Below, piece after piece: positions 5,915 through 6,594 of a stretch of 6,594 nucleotides of DNA. Numbering within the stretch: position 1 is the first letter of the stretch; each line of letters begins with the position of its first letter. The notes beneath the pieces were generated by a model. The model saw nothing but the letters and a program-made list of their open reading frames with translations, did not search any database and was not told the DNA's origin. Location of the stretch: assembly GCA_046710875.1 (NCBI GenBank), contig JBKEHQ010000073.1:1-6594 (forward strand), written 5' to 3'. Both the position numbers and the translations under genes were made by a program. The stretch comes from MGIIb-O3 sp046710875. GTDB lineage: Archaea; Thermoplasmatota; Poseidoniia; Poseidoniales; Thalassarchaeaceae.

Positions 5915-6594
5915 TTAAAAAGACATGTGTGCAGATGCTTTTCTTGCACCCATCCATGCTACTATACCGAAACCGATTTTATTTATCATGTCAGCAACGT
6001 TGTAAAGTATAGCCATTATCTCTTGACCATCATCACCTGCTTCTAACATATCTGTACCTACTAAGTAACCGAGAGGATAAATGATCCAACCAACTAATAT
6101 GAATGTCCTTAGAGCATTGGCGCTCCAAACGAGTTCTTCTTTTATTTTACTATTGTCAACTCCGCGTCCTTCATAAAGACCGAATGGAAGTCCAGTTGCA
6201 ACCATTATCATGGCCCATCCAACTCCTCCAAGAATTAATCCAGCCCATGCAGGCAAAACTCCTATCTCACCCATGTAACCAAATGAAATCATAATTAATG
6301 CACCTGTAAAACAAACGCCTGTAAAACCGCCTATTAGTGGCAACTTATCATCAGTGATGGCTTCCTTACCAATTAATGAAGGGAACTTTAATGCCATTAA
6401 TGGCACAGTTATAATCCAGTCCATGTATCTGTAATCTGTGCTTACTACGCCTGTATCGATGTATACTCCCCTCATATAGTAGTAGTGGAATGCAGCAATA
6501 CCAACAATTAATGCTGAGATTGTCATTGTAGTCCTGTATTCAGGGGCTACGTTATTTCTCTCACTCATGAAGAATATGAATGCTGCTCCCATTG
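5915..6594 (-). CDS. Proteorhodopsin-type light-driven ion pump, partial (N-terminus beyond window)
   Basis: The visible 225 residues span from late helix A to the C-terminus of a proteorhodopsin-like retinal protein of the cell membrane. Aligned by eye to green proteorhodopsin (GPR), numbering from the Met codon at 6592, it keeps His36 (GPR His75), Arg55 (Arg94), the Schiff-base counterion Asp58 (Asp97), Thr62 (Thr101), Glu109 (Glu142), Trp169 in GWIIYPLGY, Asp201 (Asp227) and the retinal lysine Lys205 (Lys231) in DMINKIGFG. The tuning site (GPR 105) is Met66, which suggests green absorption. The cytoplasmic donor site (GPR Glu108) is Lys69, giving a D-T-K motif like that of the Exiguobacterium sibiricum proton pump. 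Outward proton pumping is therefore likely but not certain. About 40 N-terminal residues are missing, so the Met at 6592 is internal and not the start. Loops C-D, E-F and F-G are each a few residues longer than in GPR. The C-terminus is short (ARKASAHMSF). Confidence 0.95.
   Translation of the reverse strand, partial: MGAAFIFFMSERNNVAPEYRTTMTISALIVGIAAFHYYYMRGVYIDTGVVSTDYRYMDWIITVPLMALKFPSLIGKEAITDDKLPLIGGFTGVCFTGALIMISFGYMGEIGVLPAWAGLILGGVGWAMIMVATGLPFGLYEGRGVDNSKIKEELVWSANALRTFILVGWIIYPLGYLVGTDMLEAGDDGQEIMAILYNVADMINKIGFGIVAWMGARKASAHMSF

Noticed and set aside
6103..6294. 63-codon + strand open frame opposite the rhodopsin gene
   Set aside because: It is antisense to well-conserved transmembrane segments, with no domain or ribosome-binding site.
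6590..6592. Met codon near the right edge as the rhodopsin start
   Set aside because: Alignment with GPR places it inside helix A; about 40 residues, including the rest of helix A, must lie beyond the window.

Overview
The window is AT-rich (roughly two thirds A+T by eye) and gene-dense. It most likely comes from a surface-ocean planktonic euryarchaeon of the Marine Group II/III type (Thermoplasmatota). Three things point there. First, there is a proteorhodopsin-type light-driven pump. Second, there is a MutS-like ATPase with an N-terminal helix-hairpin-helix (HhH) domain and a C-terminal STPELIVRRL motif, an architecture I associate with Archaea. Third, several genes have TATA-like boxes 25-40 bases before the start codon and little or no Shine-Dalgarno sequence. 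This is inference from gene content; no rRNA or other taxonomic marker lies in the window.

Left part (1-3660), almost all on the + strand. The first 42 bases look like the extreme 5' end of a minus-strand gene, possibly an aldo/keto reductase, running off the left edge. Divergent from it is an M20-family amidohydrolase (137-1324), then a luciferase-like (LLM) flavin oxidoreductase (1389-2414). A two-gene unit follows: a DUF2071/YqjF-like protein (2521-3261) and a small DCC-family (DUF393) thiol-disulfide oxidoreductase-like protein (3277-3660), separated by 15 bases that contain a clear Shine-Dalgarno.

Right part (3668-6594), on the - strand. The MutS-like protein converges on the DCC gene with a gap of only 7 bases. 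Its upstream intergenic region holds a perfect 12-bp hairpin, probably the terminator of the next gene. That gene is a proteorhodopsin-type rhodopsin whose N-terminal part (about 40 residues) lies beyond the right edge.

Functionally this looks like accessory metabolism of a photoheterotroph: hydrolysis of N-acyl amino acids or peptides, flavin redox chemistry, a possible redox/ligand pair of unknown role, DNA maintenance, and light-driven ion pumping. I see no mobile element, CRISPR array, tRNA or rRNA, and no direct evidence of an undescribed multi-gene system. The points most worth following are the D-T-K rhodopsin motif with an enlarged C-D loop, the DUF2071-DCC pair, and the start-site question of the MutS-like gene.
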